NCBI GenBank assembly: GCA_049841155.1
Contig: JASGHI010000003.1
Location: 248,001-312,000, forward strand
Reading direction: 5' to 3'
Source: ZC4RG30 sp049841155
GTDB taxonomy: Bacteria; Pseudomonadota; Gammaproteobacteria; Steroidobacterales; Steroidobacteraceae
Length of the DNA: 64,000 nucleotides
How positions within the stretch are numbered: the stretch's first letter is position 1; every line of letters starts with the position of its first letter. Made by a program: the position numbers and the translations under genes. The notes below the pieces were generated by a model. It had not been told where the DNA came from. It worked only from the letters and a program-made list of their open reading frames with translations, and ran no database searches. This document shows positions 46,851 through 56,493 of the stretch, piece after piece.

Positions 46851-47525
46851 ATGCTGCGCGGCATGGATCCGGCCGCCGCCTACGTGCTGCATCAGCACGA
46901 GTGGCGCGATTCGGGCCGGATATTCGAGCTTCTGACCCGAGAACAGGGCCGTATCAGCGTCTTTGCGCAGGGCGTGCGCGGGCCCAAGTCCCGCCTGGCG
47001 TCGGTGCTGCGGCCCTTCGTGCCGCTGCGCGTGACCTGGGCTGGCCGCGGCGAGGCGCCGCGTTTGACGGGAGCCGAAGCCGAGCCTGGTGCTGCCGCGT
47101 TGCCGCCGCTCGCGCCTTCAAGGTTGATGCCGGCCTGGTATCTCAGCGAGCTGGTGCTGCGTCTGACTCTGCGGCATGACCCGCAGCCGGAGATGTTTGA
47201 CCACTATGCGGCCGCGCTGCAGTCGCTGCGGACCGAAGAGCGCGTCGAGGCGACCCTGCGCCGGTTCGAGAAACAGCTGCTCGACGTGCTGGGCTACGGG
47301 ATTCCGCGCGAGGCGCCATCGCAATCGGCGGATACGCTGGGCCTCGCGCAGCTGCCGCAGGATTGCCTGCAGCGCCTGGCCGATGGCACGCTCGATGATG
47401 CGCGCGATCTGGAACTGGTACGGCCCGTGCTGCGGCGCGCGCTGCAGATGTGTCTGGATGGCAGCGACCTGCGCACCCGTTCGGTGGCGCGGGCAATGAT
47501 GGACATGGAGAGATCGCGGACATGA
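46851..47525 (+). CDS. recO: DNA repair protein RecO
   Basis: It has 224 residues. The N-terminal OB fold (AYVLHQHEWRDSGRIFELLTRE, FAQGVRG) and the helical C-terminal part (LRRFEKQLLDVLGYG) match RecO. No zinc-finger Cys set is seen, as in many gammaproteobacteria. It loads RecA on SSB-coated DNA with RecR. It lies 2 bases after era and overlaps pdxJ by ATGA. Confidence 0.95.
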   Translation: MLRGMDPAAAYVLHQHEWRDSGRIFELLTREQGRISVFAQGVRGPKSRLASVLRPFVPLRVTWAGRGEAPRLTGAEAEPGAAALPPLAPSRLMPAWYLSELVLRLTLRHDPQPEMFDHYAAALQSLRTEERVEATLRRFEKQLLDVLGYGIPREAPSQSADTLGLAQLPQDCLQRLADGTLDDARDLELVRPVLRRALQMCLDGSDLRTRSVARAMMDMERSRT

Positions 47526-48265
47526 CAGGTGCAGCGGCAGCGCGCCCGATCGCGCTGGGTGTGAACGTGGACCACGTCGCCACGGTGCGGCAGGCGCGGC
47601 GCGCGCGCCATCCCGACCCGGTGTACGCAGCGCTGCTGGCCGAGCAGGCCGGCGCCGACAGCATCACCATGCATCTGCGCGAGGACCGGCGCCACATCCA
47701 GGATGCGGACCTGGCTGCGTTGCAGGCACGCATGCTGACGCATCTGAACATGGAGATGGCGGTGACGGAGGAGATGATCGGCATCGCCTGCCGCCTGCGC
47801 CCCGCGGATTGCTGCCTGGTGCCGGAGAATCGCGCCGAAGTCACGACCGAGGGCGGCCTCGACGCGGCGGGCGCCATCGCGCGTCTGCGCGAGGCCACAG
47901 CGCGGCTGGGAGAGGCCGGCATGCGCGTGAGTCTCTTCATCGATCCGGATCCGCGGCAGATCGAGGCAGCCCGCGAAGTGGGCGCGCCGGTGGTCGAGCT
48001 GCATACCGGGGCCTATGCGGAAGCCTCCGGCGGCGCGCGGGCCCGCGAGCTCGACCGTCTGCGTCGCGCGGCGCGCCAGGGTGCGGAGCTGGGCATCACC
48101 GTGCACGCCGGCCATGGCCTCGACTACCACAACGTGCAGCCCGTGGCGGCGATCCGGGAAATCGTGGAGCTGAACATCGGCCATGCCATCGTGGGCCGGG
48201 CGCTGTTCGCCGGCATGGCGGCGGCGGTGGCGGAAATGAAGTCGCTGATGCATGCTGCACGCTGA
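47522..48265 (+). CDS. pdxJ: Pyridoxine 5'-phosphate synthase
   Basis: It has 247 residues. The start LGVNVDHVATVRQAR is diagnostic. HLREDRRHIQD and the VHAGHGLDYHNV segment hold active-site His and Glu residues. It condenses 1-deoxyxylulose 5-phosphate with 3-amino-2-oxopropyl phosphate to make vitamin B6. There is no acpS gene after it, unlike E. coli. Confidence 0.97.
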   Translation: MTGAAAARPIALGVNVDHVATVRQARRARHPDPVYAALLAEQAGADSITMHLREDRRHIQDADLAALQARMLTHLNMEMAVTEEMIGIACRLRPADCCLVPENRAEVTTEGGLDAAGAIARLREATARLGEAGMRVSLFIDPDPRQIEAAREVGAPVVELHTGAYAEASGGARARELDRLRRAARQGAELGITVHAGHGLDYHNVQPVAAIREIVELNIGHAIVGRALFAGMAAAVAEMKSLMHAAR

Positions 48266-48272
48266 CCGCGCG

Positions 48273-49055
48273 ATGAATACCCTGGTCTTCGACATCGAGA
48301 CGGTGCCGGACGTGGAGTACGGGCGGCGCCTGCTGGAACTGCCGGACAGCCTCGCCGACGCCGACGTGGCCCGCGCCATGTTCACCCTGCGGCGCGAGCA
48401 GACCGGCAGCGAGTTCCTGCCGGTGGAGCAGCAGCGCGTGGTGGCGATCGCCTGCGCGCTGCGCCATGGCGATTCGCTCAAAGTATGGAGCCTGGGCGAT
48501 CCGGACAGCCCCGAGCGCGAGTTGCTGCTGCGCTTCTTCGACGGCATCGAGCGCTTTACGCCGGAGCTGGTGTCGTGGAACGGCAGCGGCTTCGACCTGC
48601 CGGTGCTGCACTACCGCTGCCTGCGCCATGGCGTGGCCGCTCCGCGCTACTGGGAGCATGGCGATTCGGACAGCGCCTTCCGCTACAACAACTACCTCGG
48701 CCGCTTCCACTGGCGCCACATCGACCTCATGGATGTGCTTGCCGGCTATCAGGTGCGCGGCCGTGCGTCGCTCGCCAACGTGGCGGCACTGCTCGGCCTG
48801 CCGGGCAAGCTGGGTTTTTCCGGCGACCAGGTGTGGGATGCCTGGCGTCACGGCGAATATCTGGCCGTGCGCCGCTACTGCGAGACCGACGTGCTCAACA
48901 CCTGGCTGATCTATCTCTCCTTCCAGCGCATGCGCGGATTGCTGGACGAAGGGCAATGGCGCGCCGAATGCGAGCGGCTGCGGCAGATGCTGCGTGCCTC
49001 GTCGGAACCTCATCATGCGGAGTTCCTGGCCCAATGGCCGCAACCGCCGAACTGA
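48273..49055 (+). CDS. Predicted 3'-5' exonuclease, PolB-exonuclease type
   Basis: It has 260 residues from the ATG at 48273; a start at 48252, within the end of pdxJ, would add seven residues. DEDD-type motifs: FDIETVPD at the N-terminus, LVSWNGSGFDLPVL in the middle and YCETDVLNTWLIY near the end. This fits the PF10108 family. The substrate is unknown. It overlaps rlmD by 22 bases. Confidence 0.85.
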   Translation: MNTLVFDIETVPDVEYGRRLLELPDSLADADVARAMFTLRREQTGSEFLPVEQQRVVAIACALRHGDSLKVWSLGDPDSPERELLLRFFDGIERFTPELVSWNGSGFDLPVLHYRCLRHGVAAPRYWEHGDSDSAFRYNNYLGRFHWRHIDLMDVLAGYQVRGRASLANVAALLGLPGKLGFSGDQVWDAWRHGEYLAVRRYCETDVLNTWLIYLSFQRMRGLLDEGQWRAECERLRQMLRASSEPHHAEFLAQWPQPPN

Positions 49056-50383
49056 CCAGCGCCGGCGCGGTGGGCCGCGTCGAGGCGCTCAATCACGATG
49101 GCTGGGGCGTGGTGCGGACGGGCAAGGCGGTGTTCGTCGCCGGAGCCTTGCCTGGCGAGCTGATCGAATACCGCATCCGGCGCCGGCAGCGCAGCCACGA
49201 CGAGGCCGAGCTGCTGCGCGTGATCGAGCCCTCCACCGACCGCGTGGAGCCGCCCTGCGCGCATTTCGGCAAGTGCGGCGGCTGCGCGCTGCAGCACCTG
49301 TCGCCCGATGCCCAGCGCGGCATCAAGGACCAGATGCTGCGCGAGACGCTGCGGCGCATCGGCAAGGTGGAACCGGAGCAATGGCTGGAGCCGCTGTCCG
49401 GCGAGCCTGCGGGCTATCGCCGCCGTGCCCGGCTCGGTGCGCGCTATGTGCACGCGAAGCAGCGCTCGCTGGTGGGTTTCCGCGAGCGCCTGTCGAGCTA
49501 TGTGGCGGCCATCGACCGCTGTCATGTGCTGCGTGCCGAAGTGGGCGAGTTGATCAGTGACCTCTCGGCGCTGGTGACCTCGCTTTCCGTTCCCACGCGC
49601 ATCCCGCAGATCGAAGTGGCCGTGGGGGACAATGCCACGGTGCTGGTGCTGCGCACGCTGTCGCCGCTTTGCACCGAGGACCGCGCGAAGCTTGCCGCCT
49701 TCGAAGTCCGCCATGGTGTGCGCTGGCTGCTGCAGGCCGGCTCGCCGCAGCAGCTCGAGCCGGTGTCCGGCGCAGAGCCTGACCTGTGGTACGAGCTGCC
49801 CGAGTTCGATGTGCGCCTGCACTTCCAGCCGGCCGATTTCATCCAGATCAATGGCGGGATGAACCGCCGCCTGGTGGGGCGGGTGGTGGAATTGCTGGAA
49901 CTCACACCCGAATCGCAGGTGCTGGACCTTTTCTGTGGCCTGGGCAATTTCACGCTGCCCCTGGCGCGCCGCAGCGCGCAGGTGGTGGGCATCGAGGGCG
50001 AGGAGGGGCTGGTGCAACGCGCACGCGACAATGCCGCGAGCAATGGCCTTGCCAATGCCCGCTTCGCCGCCGCCAATCTCGCCGGCGAAGAGGCTGCCGA
50101 AAGATGCCTGCTGCTGGCCCAGCGGCTCGGCGGTCCCTACAGCCATGTGCTGCTGGATCCGCCACGCACGGGTGCCGCCGAGGTGCTGCCGACGGTCGCC
50201 CGCCTGGCTCCCCGGCGTCTGGTGTATGTTTCCTGCCACCCCGGGAGTCTGGCCCGGGATCTGGCAATCCTGGTAACGGCGCACGGTTTCCGGCTGCGGG
50301 CAGCGGGTATCGTCGACATGTTTCCTCACACGAGTCACGTGGAATCAGTGGCCGTCCTCGACGGCCCGGGGTGCAGTGCATGA
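49034..50383 (+). CDS. rlmD: 23S rRNA (uracil-1939-C5)-methyltransferase
   Basis: It has 449 residues. A TRAM domain covers about 1-65. The 4Fe-4S ligands are Cys75, Cys81 and Cys84 (CAHFGKCGGC) and Cys163. The SAM motif LDLFCGLGNFTLPLA and the nucleophile region YVSCHPGSLARDL are present. It methylates U1939 of 23S rRNA. It is coupled to nagZ by ATGA. Confidence 0.93.
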   Translation: MAATAELTSAGAVGRVEALNHDGWGVVRTGKAVFVAGALPGELIEYRIRRRQRSHDEAELLRVIEPSTDRVEPPCAHFGKCGGCALQHLSPDAQRGIKDQMLRETLRRIGKVEPEQWLEPLSGEPAGYRRRARLGARYVHAKQRSLVGFRERLSSYVAAIDRCHVLRAEVGELISDLSALVTSLSVPTRIPQIEVAVGDNATVLVLRTLSPLCTEDRAKLAAFEVRHGVRWLLQAGSPQQLEPVSGAEPDLWYELPEFDVRLHFQPADFIQINGGMNRRLVGRVVELLELTPESQVLDLFCGLGNFTLPLARRSAQVVGIEGEEGLVQRARDNAASNGLANARFAAANLAGEEAAERCLLLAQRLGGPYSHVLLDPPRTGAAEVLPTVARLAPRRLVYVSCHPGSLARDLAILVTAHGFRLRAAGIVDMFPHTSHVESVAVLDGPGCSA

Positions 50384-51423
50384 CGCTCGGACCATTGATG
50401 GTGGATGTGGCGGGCACGGCGCTCACCGCCGAGGACCGTGAAGTGCTGCGCCACCCGCTGGTAGGCAGCGTCATCCTCTTCACCCGCAACTACCAGGATC
50501 CGCAGCAGCTCGAAGCGCTGGTCGCCGACATCAAGTCGCTGCGCACGCCGCCGTTGCTGGTGGCCGTAGACCACGAGGGCGGGCGGGTGCAGCGCTTCCG
50601 CAGCGGCTTCTCGGTGCTGCCGCCGGCGCGGCGCATCGGGCAGGAGTACGACACGGATGCCAGGCAGGGCCTCGCCATGGCCCAGCAGCTGGGCTGGCTG
50701 CTGGCGGCGGAGCTGCGTGCCGTGGGGGTGGATTTCTCCTTCGCACCCTGTGTGGATCTGGACTACGGCGTTTCCGAAATCATCGGCGATCGCGCCTTCC
50801 ATTCGCGGCCGCCGGCAGTGGCCGAACTGGCGCTGGCCACCATGCAGGGCATGCGCCGTGCCGGCATGGCGGCCACGGCCAAGCATTTTCCCGGGCATGG
50901 TGCCGTGGTCGCCGATTCGCACCTGGCGTTGCCCGTGGACCGCCGTGACCTGCCCGATCTGGAAGTGGATATCGCGCCTTATCGCCGGCTCATCGCCAAC
51001 GACATTGCCGGCGTGATGATGGCCCATGTCCTGTATCCGCTGGTCGATTCGGTGCCGGCGAGTTTTTCGCGCCGCTGGGTGAGCGAGGTGCTGCGCGGCG
51101 AGCTTGATTTCCGCGGCGTGGTGTTTGCCGATGACCTGACGATGGAAGGTGCCAGCGTGATCGGCGATGTGGTTGCGCGCGCCGAAGCTGCGCTGGCCGC
51201 GGGCTGCGATGTGCTGCCGGTATGCAACCGGCGCGCAAGCGTGGTGCAGCTGCTGGACGGCCTCACGCACAAGCCCGGACCGGCCGGCCAGATGCGGCTG
51301 GTGCGCATGCGCGGCCGGGAAATGCCGGGGCGGGCCGAACTCGCCCGGACCGACGAATACCGCGCAAGCCAGCAGTGTCTGGCGCGCTGCAGCCGCGTAC
51401 CGGAACTGAACCTGCAGGGCTGA
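50380..51423 (+). CDS. nagZ: Beta-N-acetylhexosaminidase
   Basis: It has 347 residues and is a family 3 glycoside hydrolase. VDHEGGRVQRF is the typical start of the substrate loop, KHFPGHGAVVADSH holds the catalytic His loop and FADDLTMEGA the nucleophile Asp. It removes GlcNAc from muropeptides in cytoplasmic cell-wall recycling. The stop shares one base with the next start (TGATG). Confidence 0.94.
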   Translation: MTLGPLMVDVAGTALTAEDREVLRHPLVGSVILFTRNYQDPQQLEALVADIKSLRTPPLLVAVDHEGGRVQRFRSGFSVLPPARRIGQEYDTDARQGLAMAQQLGWLLAAELRAVGVDFSFAPCVDLDYGVSEIIGDRAFHSRPPAVAELALATMQGMRRAGMAATAKHFPGHGAVVADSHLALPVDRRDLPDLEVDIAPYRRLIANDIAGVMMAHVLYPLVDSVPASFSRRWVSEVLRGELDFRGVVFADDLTMEGASVIGDVVARAEAALAAGCDVLPVCNRRASVVQLLDGLTHKPGPAGQMRLVRMRGREMPGRAELARTDEYRASQQCLARCSRVPELNLQG

Positions 51424-52370
51424 TGGCAGATATGGAAAGTCTCGACGCCAGTTTCCTGCGCCGCATCGTCGCCGCCGCGCCGGAAGGGATCGTGATCTGT
51501 GATGCCCGCGCTGCCGACTGTCCGGTGAGGTACGTGAATGCCGCGTTCGAGCTGATGACCGGTTACACGGCGGCCGAACTCGTCGGCAGCAACCTCAGGA
51601 TGTTACAGGGTACGGACCGCGACCAGGACGGCCGCCGGCGGCTGCGTGAGGCGCTCGAACGCGGTGAGGAATGCCGTGTGCTGCTGCGCAACTACCGCAA
51701 GAGTGGCGAGCTGCTGTGGAACGAGATTTTCGTGCAGCCGCTGCGCGACCAGTCAGGCGAGGTGACCCACTATGTGGCCTTCCACCGCGATGCCGGCAGT
51801 CTGCTGCGTTCCGCCGAGCGCGGGCCCACGGGTCTGCCGAGCTGGCTGCGCGAAGACCGTCTCAGCGGTGTTTCTTCGCGCCCCTGGTTCGAGGAGTTGC
51901 TGAGTCGCGAGTGGCAGCTGGCGCGCCGCGAATCACGCCCCTTGACGTTGCTGCTGTTCGACATCGATGCGCTCGGCGTCTACAACGACACCTTTGGCCG
52001 TGCCGGCGGCGATGCCGCCATCCGCCGCGTCGCGCGTACCATCAGCGGCGTATTCCGGCGCGGCACCGATGTGGTCGGACGCTGGGATGCCGGCTGTATC
52101 GCCGTGTTGGTCGCGCATCGGGACGCCGCCGGTGTGGAGCCCGTGATCAAGCACGCGCGCGCCACCGTCGAACGTATCGCCGCACTGCATGTGCATCACC
52201 CGCGTTCGCCGCTGCTCAAGTACCTCACCGTGACCGCCGGCGCCGTGACACGGGTGCCGGATCGTGAAGAGGAGAGGCCTGCACAGCTCATCGCATGCGC
52301 TGAGCAGGCGCTGCGCGACGGCAAACATCAGCAGCGCAACCAGCTGACGGTGGCTGCCAGCGCGCTTTGA
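51423..52370 (+). CDS. LOV-like PAS protein with degenerate GGDEF domain
   Basis: It has 315 residues. The PAS domain (about 10-128) resembles LOV photoreceptors, with NAAFELMTGY, GSNLRMLQG and NYRKSGELLWNE. The photoactive Cys of LOV (GxNCRFLQ) is Leu58. Flavin-contact Asn90 and Asn100 remain, but the late Gln is His121. The GGDEF domain (about 160-315) keeps FDID and ND residues but reads DAGCI in place of GGDEF, so no cyclase activity is expected. It may be a flavin or ligand sensor acting by protein contact. It is coupled to nagZ. Confidence 0.8.
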   Translation: MADMESLDASFLRRIVAAAPEGIVICDARAADCPVRYVNAAFELMTGYTAAELVGSNLRMLQGTDRDQDGRRRLREALERGEECRVLLRNYRKSGELLWNEIFVQPLRDQSGEVTHYVAFHRDAGSLLRSAERGPTGLPSWLREDRLSGVSSRPWFEELLSREWQLARRESRPLTLLLFDIDALGVYNDTFGRAGGDAAIRRVARTISGVFRRGTDVVGRWDAGCIAVLVAHRDAAGVEPVIKHARATVERIAALHVHHPRSPLLKYLTVTAGAVTRVPDREEERPAQLIACAEQALRDGKHQQRNQLTVAASAL

Positions 52371-52394
52371 AACGCTCGATGTCCGGCGCAGTTT

Positions 52395-52928
52395 CTAGTT
52401 GCCGCCCGCCGGCGTGACGATCGCGATGACACCCAGCGCCGGATGGTCGTAGTACTGCCGCTCGTTGACCTTCACGCGCCGCAATTCGTTGATCACCCAG
52501 TGCCGTCCGCCTTCGGTGTACTGCAGGTCGAAGCCCAGGTGCAGGTACTGGCCGCGTTCGAGGATGACGCTGCCGCTGAGGCCATTGCCGAGCCCGATCT
52601 GTCCCAGTGATACGCCGCGGCCTGAATTCCATGGTGCGGGCACCTGTGTCCAGGCGGCCTGCCCGAGCACGCGATAGGCGCCGGAAGCGCGCAGCCGGCT
52701 GGCGGCATCGGAGAGCTTGCCCGCCGTGACGGGGGTGGCCGCGATGTCTGCGCTGGCGCCCGAGGCCGGCGGGTTCTCGCTGGCAGGCGATTCGTCCACG
52801 GCGCGGAACACTACGATCTCCACGTTGTAGCGCGCGGGTTGCGCCTGCTGGGTGAGTGCAGGCCAGGCCAGCAATGCCAGCAGCAGCCCGAGGGCACGGC
52901 GCAACAGAAAGGGCGTGGGACGTTTCAT
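52395..52928 (-). CDS. csiV: CsiV-family periplasmic protein
   Basis: It has 177 residues from the ATG at 52928, preceding a signal peptide (LLLALLAWPALTQQ). The mature start RYNVEIVVFRA and the end YYDHPALGVIAIVTP are family marks of CsiV (PF10972), which binds peptidoglycan in Vibrio and lies near mfd there too. It follows mfd by 10 bases on the same strand, so it is probably its operon partner. Confidence 0.82.
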   Translation of the reverse strand: MKRPTPFLLRRALGLLLALLAWPALTQQAQPARYNVEIVVFRAVDESPASENPPASGASADIAATPVTAGKLSDAASRLRASGAYRVLGQAAWTQVPAPWNSGRGVSLGQIGLGNGLSGSVILERGQYLHLGFDLQYTEGGRHWVINELRRVKVNERQYYDHPALGVIAIVTPAGGN

Positions 52929-52938
52929 GCCGGCCATT

Positions 52939-55900
52939 CTACTTGCTTGAGCGCGGCCCGCCACGGGTCGACAGCCGGTCCAGCAGGCGCATGGCGAAGG
53001 CCATGCGCTCGGCCTCGGACGCACCGCCGGCGATGCGCAGCTTCAGCGGGCCTTCCAGCCGGAAGGTGCGCGGTTCCTGCTGTATCAGGCGGATCACGCT
53101 GGCCGGATCGACCTGGTTCTGCTCCGCGAAGGTCACATGAGCGGTCTGCCCGGAGACATCCAGACGGCGCAGCCCCAGTGCGCGGCAGCGCTGCGCGAGG
53201 CGCGCGGACTGCAGCAGATTGTGCGCGGCCGGCGGCAGTGCGCCGAAGCGGTCGCCGATCTCGGTCTGCAGCTCATCAAGAGCCGCCGAGTCGGCTGCAG
53301 CCGCGATGCGCTTGTACAGCGTGAGCCGGGTCTGCACATCGCCGATGTAGGTGTCGGGCAGCAGGCAGGGCAGGTGCAGGTTCACCTCGGTGGCAGCAGC
53401 CAGCGGCTTGTCCAGCTCCGGTTCGCGGCCATCCTTCAAGGCCTGCACGGCTGTCTGCAGCATGTCCAGATACATGGCGAGGCCCACCTCATGCCCGTCG
53501 CCGCTCTGCGCATCGCCAAGGAACTCGCCGGCGCCACGGATTTCCAGGTCCTGCGTCGCCAGCGCAAAGCCGGCGCCCAGTTCTTCCAGCGACTCGATGG
53601 CTTCGAGCCGCCGCTCGGCATCGACGGTGAGCGCGCGCCGTGACTTCACGAACAGGTAGGCGTAGGCGCGATGGTGCGAGCGGCCGACGCGGCCGCGCAG
53701 CTGGTGCAGCTGCGCCAGCCCCAGGCGGTCCGCGAGGTTGATCATGATGGTGTTGGCAGTGGGCACGTCGATGCCGCTCTCGATGATCGTCGTGCACAGC
53801 AGCACGTCGAAGCGCCGGTGGTAGAAATCCACCATCAGCTGTTCGAGCTCGCGCTCGCGCATCTGGCCGTGGCCGATGCGGATGCGCGCGTCCGGCAGTA
53901 GCTTGCCCAGATCCTCGGCCACCTTGTCGATGGTCTGGATCTCGTTGTGCACGAAATACACCTGGCCGCCGCGGCGCAGCTCGCGCGAGGCGGCTTCGCG
54001 GATCAGCGCGCCATCCCACTCGGAGACGAAGGTCTTGATGGCGACGCGCCCGGCGGGCGGTGTCGTGATCAGGGAGAGATCCCGCAGGCCGCCGAGAGCC
54101 ATGTTCAGCGTGCGCGGGATGGGTGTGGCGGTGAGCGTGAGCGTGTGCACTTCGGCGCGCAGCGTCTTGATGCGCTCCTTGTCGCGCACGCCGAAGCGGT
54201 GCTCCTCGTCGATGATGAGCAGCCCCAGGTCCTTGAATTTCGCATCTGCGTGCAGCAGGCGGTGCGTCGCGATGAGGATGTCGATGCGTCCCGAGGAGAC
54301 CCCGTCGAGGATGTCGCCGGATGCCTTGCCGGAGCGGAAGCGCGACAGGCATTCGATGCGTACCGGCAGGTCGGCGAAGCGGTCTCGGAAGTTGGTCAGG
54401 TGCTGCTCGGCGAGCAGGGTGGTGGGCGCCAGAATCGCCACCTGCCGGCCCGACTGCACAGCCACGAAGGCGGCGCGCATGGCCACTTCGGTCTTGCCGA
54501 AGCCCACATCGCCGCACACCACCCGGTCCATGGGCTTGTCGCCACTGAGGTCGGCGATCACGGCGCGGATGGCATCGCCCTGGTCGGCGGTCTCTTCGAA
54601 GGGAAAGGCGGCGGCGAAGCTGCGGTAGTCCTTCTCGTCGAAGGTGAGCGGCGTGCCTTGCTGGGCCTGCCGGCGGGCATACAGGTCCAGCAGGTCGGCG
54701 GCCACATCGCGCACTTTTTCTGCAGCCGCGCGGCGCGCGCGTGCCCACTGGTCGCTGCCGAGCTTGTGCAGCGGCGCGGTTTCGGCCGCGGCCCCGGTGT
54801 AGCGGCTGACCAGATGCAGCGCCGCCACCGGCACATAGACGCGATCGCCGCCGGCATATTCGATCACCAGGAATTCGCCTTCCTGCCCGGCCACCTGCAT
54901 GGTCTGCAGCTCGACGTAGCGGCCGACGCCGTATTCCTCGTGCACCACCGGTGCACCGGGGGCTAGATCCTGCAGATCGCGCAGTATGGCCGCAGGGTCC
55001 AGCTGCGAGCGCCGGCGGCGGCGCTCCTGCTGCGCGCGCTGCCCGAAGAGCTCCGCATCCGCCAGCAGCTGCAGCGGTGGATCCTCCACGCTGAGGCCGC
55101 CGACGCCGGGAGCAACGGTAAGGCCGAGGGCGCAGTCCTCGCCGAGGAAGGCCTGCCAGCCGGCAACGTTGCGGAACTTCAGGCCCGCATTGCGCAGCAG
55201 GTCCTGCAGCAGTTCACGCCGGCCGGCGGAATCGGCCATCAGCAGCGTGCGGCGTTTTTCCCCGGCATTCACCAGCGCCGCAAGCGGCGCCAGCGGTTGT
55301 TCGGCGGTGGGATCCAGACGGATGTCGGGAGCCGGATGCAGGCCGGTGGCCCCTGCCGCCACGTCTTGCTGCAGGCCGATGGCGATGCGGGGCCACTGCG
55401 CCAGCTGCACGCCCAGCGCACCGGGATCCATGTACAGCTCGGCCGGATCCAGCAGTGGATGCTCGATGTCGTGGCGTCGCTCCTCGTGACGTTCGGCGAC
55501 GCCGGCGGCGCTGCGCGCCGCTTCGTCCTGCCAGTCCGCATCGGTGACCAGGAGGCTGCCGGCGGGCAGGTAATCGAACAGCGTGGCAGTACCTTCGAAG
55601 AACAGCGGCAGGTAGAACTCCACGCCCGGCGGCGCGACACCGGGACGGATGTCGCGGTAGATGGCCGAGCGGGTGGGGTCGCCTTCGAAGCGGATGCGGA
55701 AGCGGCGGCGGAAGGCGCGGCAGCCTTCCTCGTCCAGCGGGAATTCGCGTGCCGGCAGCAGGCGCACCCGCTCGAGCTTTTGCAGCGAGCGCTGCGTCTC
55801 CGGATCGAACTCGCGGATGCTGTCGATCTCTTCGTCCAGGAGATCGATGCGCAGGGGTGCGTGATGCCCCATCGGGAACACGTCGAACAGCGAGCCACGC

Positions 55901-56397
55901 AACGCGAACTCGCCGGGAGCGGCCACCTGCGCGACGCTGGCGTAGCCGGCCTGCGTCAGGCGTGCCCGTGCCGCATCGAGGCCGAAGTCCTGGCCCGTGG
56001 CCACCTCGAAGCTGCGGGCCTCGACGAACTGGCGCGGCGGCAGGCGCTGCAACAGGGTTTCGATGCTGACCAGCAGGATGGCGGAGCCGAGCGTCGGCAG
56101 CCGTGCCAGCGCGGCAAGGCGTTCGGAGACCAGGTCCGGCAGTGGCGAGAAACGGTCATAGGGCAGCACTTCCCAGTCCGGAAACCGCAGCAGCGGCACA
56201 TCGGGCGGCAGGAAGAAGCGCAGCGCATCCGCAAGCTGGTCCAGCGCCCGCGCGTCGGGGGTTGCGACCACCCACACGCCTGCGCTGCGCTGTGCCGCGC
56301 GCGCCAGTGCCAGCGCGCGGGCCGCCGGATGCAATGCGGGCCAGGGCTGTGCGGCAGCAGCAGAAACGGGTACGGGAAGCTCGGCGGAGACAGGCAT
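52939..56397 (-). CDS. mfd: Transcription-repair coupling factor
   Basis: It has 1152 residues. The N-terminal UvrB-like domain, the RNA-polymerase-interacting domain (VVHEEYGVGRYVELQT) and a RecG-like translocase are in order. GDVGFGKTEVAMRAAF is the Walker A box, and DEEHRFGVRDKERIK is motif II. The C-terminal domain that masks UvrA binding is present. It removes stalled RNA polymerase at DNA lesions and recruits UvrA. Confidence 0.97.
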   Translation of the reverse strand: MPVSAELPVPVSAAAAQPWPALHPAARALALARAAQRSAGVWVVATPDARALDQLADALRFFLPPDVPLLRFPDWEVLPYDRFSPLPDLVSERLAALARLPTLGSAILLVSIETLLQRLPPRQFVEARSFEVATGQDFGLDAARARLTQAGYASVAQVAAPGEFALRGSLFDVFPMGHHAPLRIDLLDEEIDSIREFDPETQRSLQKLERVRLLPAREFPLDEEGCRAFRRRFRIRFEGDPTRSAIYRDIRPGVAPPGVEFYLPLFFEGTATLFDYLPAGSLLVTDADWQDEAARSAAGVAERHEERRHDIEHPLLDPAELYMDPGALGVQLAQWPRIAIGLQQDVAAGATGLHPAPDIRLDPTAEQPLAPLAALVNAGEKRRTLLMADSAGRRELLQDLLRNAGLKFRNVAGWQAFLGEDCALGLTVAPGVGGLSVEDPPLQLLADAELFGQRAQQERRRRRSQLDPAAILRDLQDLAPGAPVVHEEYGVGRYVELQTMQVAGQEGEFLVIEYAGGDRVYVPVAALHLVSRYTGAAAETAPLHKLGSDQWARARRAAAEKVRDVAADLLDLYARRQAQQGTPLTFDEKDYRSFAAAFPFEETADQGDAIRAVIADLSGDKPMDRVVCGDVGFGKTEVAMRAAFVAVQSGRQVAILAPTTLLAEQHLTNFRDRFADLPVRIECLSRFRSGKASGDILDGVSSGRIDILIATHRLLHADAKFKDLGLLIIDEEHRFGVRDKERIKTLRAEVHTLTLTATPIPRTLNMALGGLRDLSLITTPPAGRVAIKTFVSEWDGALIREAASRELRRGGQVYFVHNEIQTIDKVAEDLGKLLPDARIRIGHGQMRERELEQLMVDFYHRRFDVLLCTTIIESGIDVPTANTIMINLADRLGLAQLHQLRGRVGRSHHRAYAYLFVKSRRALTVDAERRLEAIESLEELGAGFALATQDLEIRGAGEFLGDAQSGDGHEVGLAMYLDMLQTAVQALKDGREPELDKPLAAATEVNLHLPCLLPDTYIGDVQTRLTLYKRIAAAADSAALDELQTEIGDRFGALPPAAHNLLQSARLAQRCRALGLRRLDVSGQTAHVTFAEQNQVDPASVIRLIQQEPRTFRLEGPLKLRIAGGASEAERMAFAMRLLDRLSTRGGPRSSK

Positions 56398-56493
56398 CGG
56401 CGCGGCGGATGAGCGGGGGGCGCCGCAGCATACCGGCAGGGCGCCGGACTGCCCAGTCTTGAAAAGGTCTGAGGTCAGCGGGCCGCGGGGGCC

